Source: a virus. From it: 20,832 nucleotides of DNA. The translations under genes were made by a program, and so were the position numbers. The notes below the pieces were generated by a model, which ran no database searches, had not been told where the DNA came from, and was given only the letters and a program-made list of their open reading frames with translations. The stretch covers positions 1 to 20,832 of IMG/VR virus record IMGVR_UViG_3300037264_009496. One strand, given 5' to 3'. Below are positions 20,246-20,832 of this stretch, in pieces; the stretch's first letter is position 1, and every line of letters starts with the position of its first letter.

Positions 20246-20587
20246 TTAGAGCCGGGCCGGGATATACCCGGCGCCGGCGTCATTGATTTTGCGGGCAATC
20301 TCCCCCGCTTTCCGTTCGGCCCGCAAGTCCGCGGCCGGATTAGCCTTTAGGGGTTTCAACCCCCAAAATTCCCGGTGCCGGTTTTTCAATTCAACGGCAA
20401 TCAGGCTTGTGCGGATAAGGGATTCCGGCCGCACGTCATAAAGGCCGAACTTTTCCAGGTGATAGTCCGGCGCGTCGGCCGGGTTCCACCCGTCATATTC
20501 CAAGACCGGGATTGCCCACTGACCCCCGACCCGGGAATAAACCAGGCCGGTTTCCCGGTCAACCGCGAACCGGATTGATTTAGGCAT
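20246..20587 (-). CDS. Hypothetical protein, 113 aa
   Basis: ATG at 20587 overlaps the upstream stop by 8 bp; a longer frame to 20827 is a shadow of that neighbour. The N-terminal half has strand pairs (IRFAVDRETGLVYSRVGGQW, AIPVLEYDGWN) as in small modifier-like domains, then a helical middle (LIRTSLIAVELKNRHREFWGLKP) and a charged helical C-terminus. I recognise no family. It is co-transcribed with the partial gene at the window's right edge. Confidence 0.65.
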   Translation of the reverse strand: MPKSIRFAVDRETGLVYSRVGGQWAIPVLEYDGWNPADAPDYHLEKFGLYDVRPESLIRTSLIAVELKNRHREFWGLKPLKANPAADLRAERKAGEIARKINDAGAGYIPARL

Positions 20588-20832
20588 GGACGGTTTCCGC
20601 CTTTCCCGCCTCAACCGCGGCCGCGCCCGCAATCCCCGGGACAACGTGTTCCCCGGGTTCGGGATAAAGGGCATCCTCCGCGTCATTCCAGGCCATTGAT
20701 TGCAACCACTCCCGGACCGGCCACAAGCCGTCCGTTTCCCTGATATGCCCGCGGCACGGCTTGAACCGGGCGCCCATGATGTATTCGCCGGCGAACCACG
20801 GGGTTTGCATTTTTTCCGCATCCTCAATGGCC
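20580..20832 (-). CDS. C-terminal part of a hypothetical protein, cut by the window edge
   Basis: The frame is open to the right edge (AIEDAEK precedes the first ATG at 20810), so the gene probably starts outside the window; an ATG start at 20810 is the alternative. The visible part contains MQTPWFAGEYIMGARFKPC, then GLWPVREWLQSMAWNDAEDA and an Ala/Gly-rich acidic tail. It ends at 20580 and overlaps the next start by 8 bp. No family is recognised. Confidence 0.6.
   Translation of the reverse strand, partial: AIEDAEKMQTPWFAGEYIMGARFKPCRGHIRETDGLWPVREWLQSMAWNDAEDALYPEPGEHVVPGIAGAAAVEAGKAETVHA

Overview
The window is GC-rich DNA that reads as part of a tailed dsDNA bacteriophage (or prophage) genome. 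Genes are packed almost end to end and nearly all lie on the minus strand. Many start and stop codons overlap as ATGA, GTGA or TAATG. The recognisable proteins are phage-type replication, recombination and modification proteins, with no bacterial housekeeping genes. Shine-Dalgarno sequences, sigma70-type promoters and two lipoprotein-like signal peptides suggest a bacterial, probably Gram-negative, host. I cannot name the host or the phage from sequence alone.

Layout. At 1-711 is the 3' end of a plus-strand gene, possibly a virion protein, closed by a perfect 13-bp hairpin (732-763) that can stop transcription from both sides. From 16767 down to 918 runs one long minus-strand block, read here in transcription order. 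It opens with a promoter region (16851-16879), two 11-bp tandem repeats and a run of 14 G in the leader. Five small uncharacterised genes follow (16767-14056, including a small zinc-site protein), then a DinG/XPD-like Fe-S helicase (14063-12474). A near-consensus promoter with a perfect 21-nt inverted repeat at its start point (12413-12470) leads into an ssDNA-binding-like protein, a RecB/Cas4-like PD-(D/E)XK nuclease and a Sak4/RecA-like ATPase. Two small genes follow, one of only 31 codons, then a second promoter-like site (9297-9324), a DUF1508-like protein and a lipoprotein-like protein. After a 170-bp intergenic region with long inverted repeats come an ERCC4-type nuclease, a C5-cytosine methyltransferase, a two-helix membrane protein and a 918-residue fusion of uracil-DNA glycosylase, 3'-5' exonuclease and family A DNA polymerase. 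The block ends with a coiled-coil protein, a Cro/YdaS-like regulator, a Pro-rich protein, a holin-like protein, a lipoprotein and an unknown protein.

A single plus-strand gene (16932-17825) that resembles small-terminase-type DNA-binding proteins starts divergently from the main block. It converges, with a 119-bp overlap and two adjacent hairpins, on a second minus-strand block of small accessory genes (20832-17707). That block carries two intergenic elements able to fold into stem-loops.

Taken together, polymerase, helicase, ssDNA-binding-like protein, Sak4-like ATPase and two structure-type nucleases form a plausible recombination-dependent replication set. The methyltransferase probably protects the phage DNA. 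The uracil glycosylase domain on the polymerase suggests that uracil (or a modified uracil) in DNA matters to this phage. I did not see a clearly new defence-type system. The strongest leads are the polymerase fusion with altered active-site motifs, the structured intergenic elements, the G14 leader and very small coupled genes that simple gene calling would miss.
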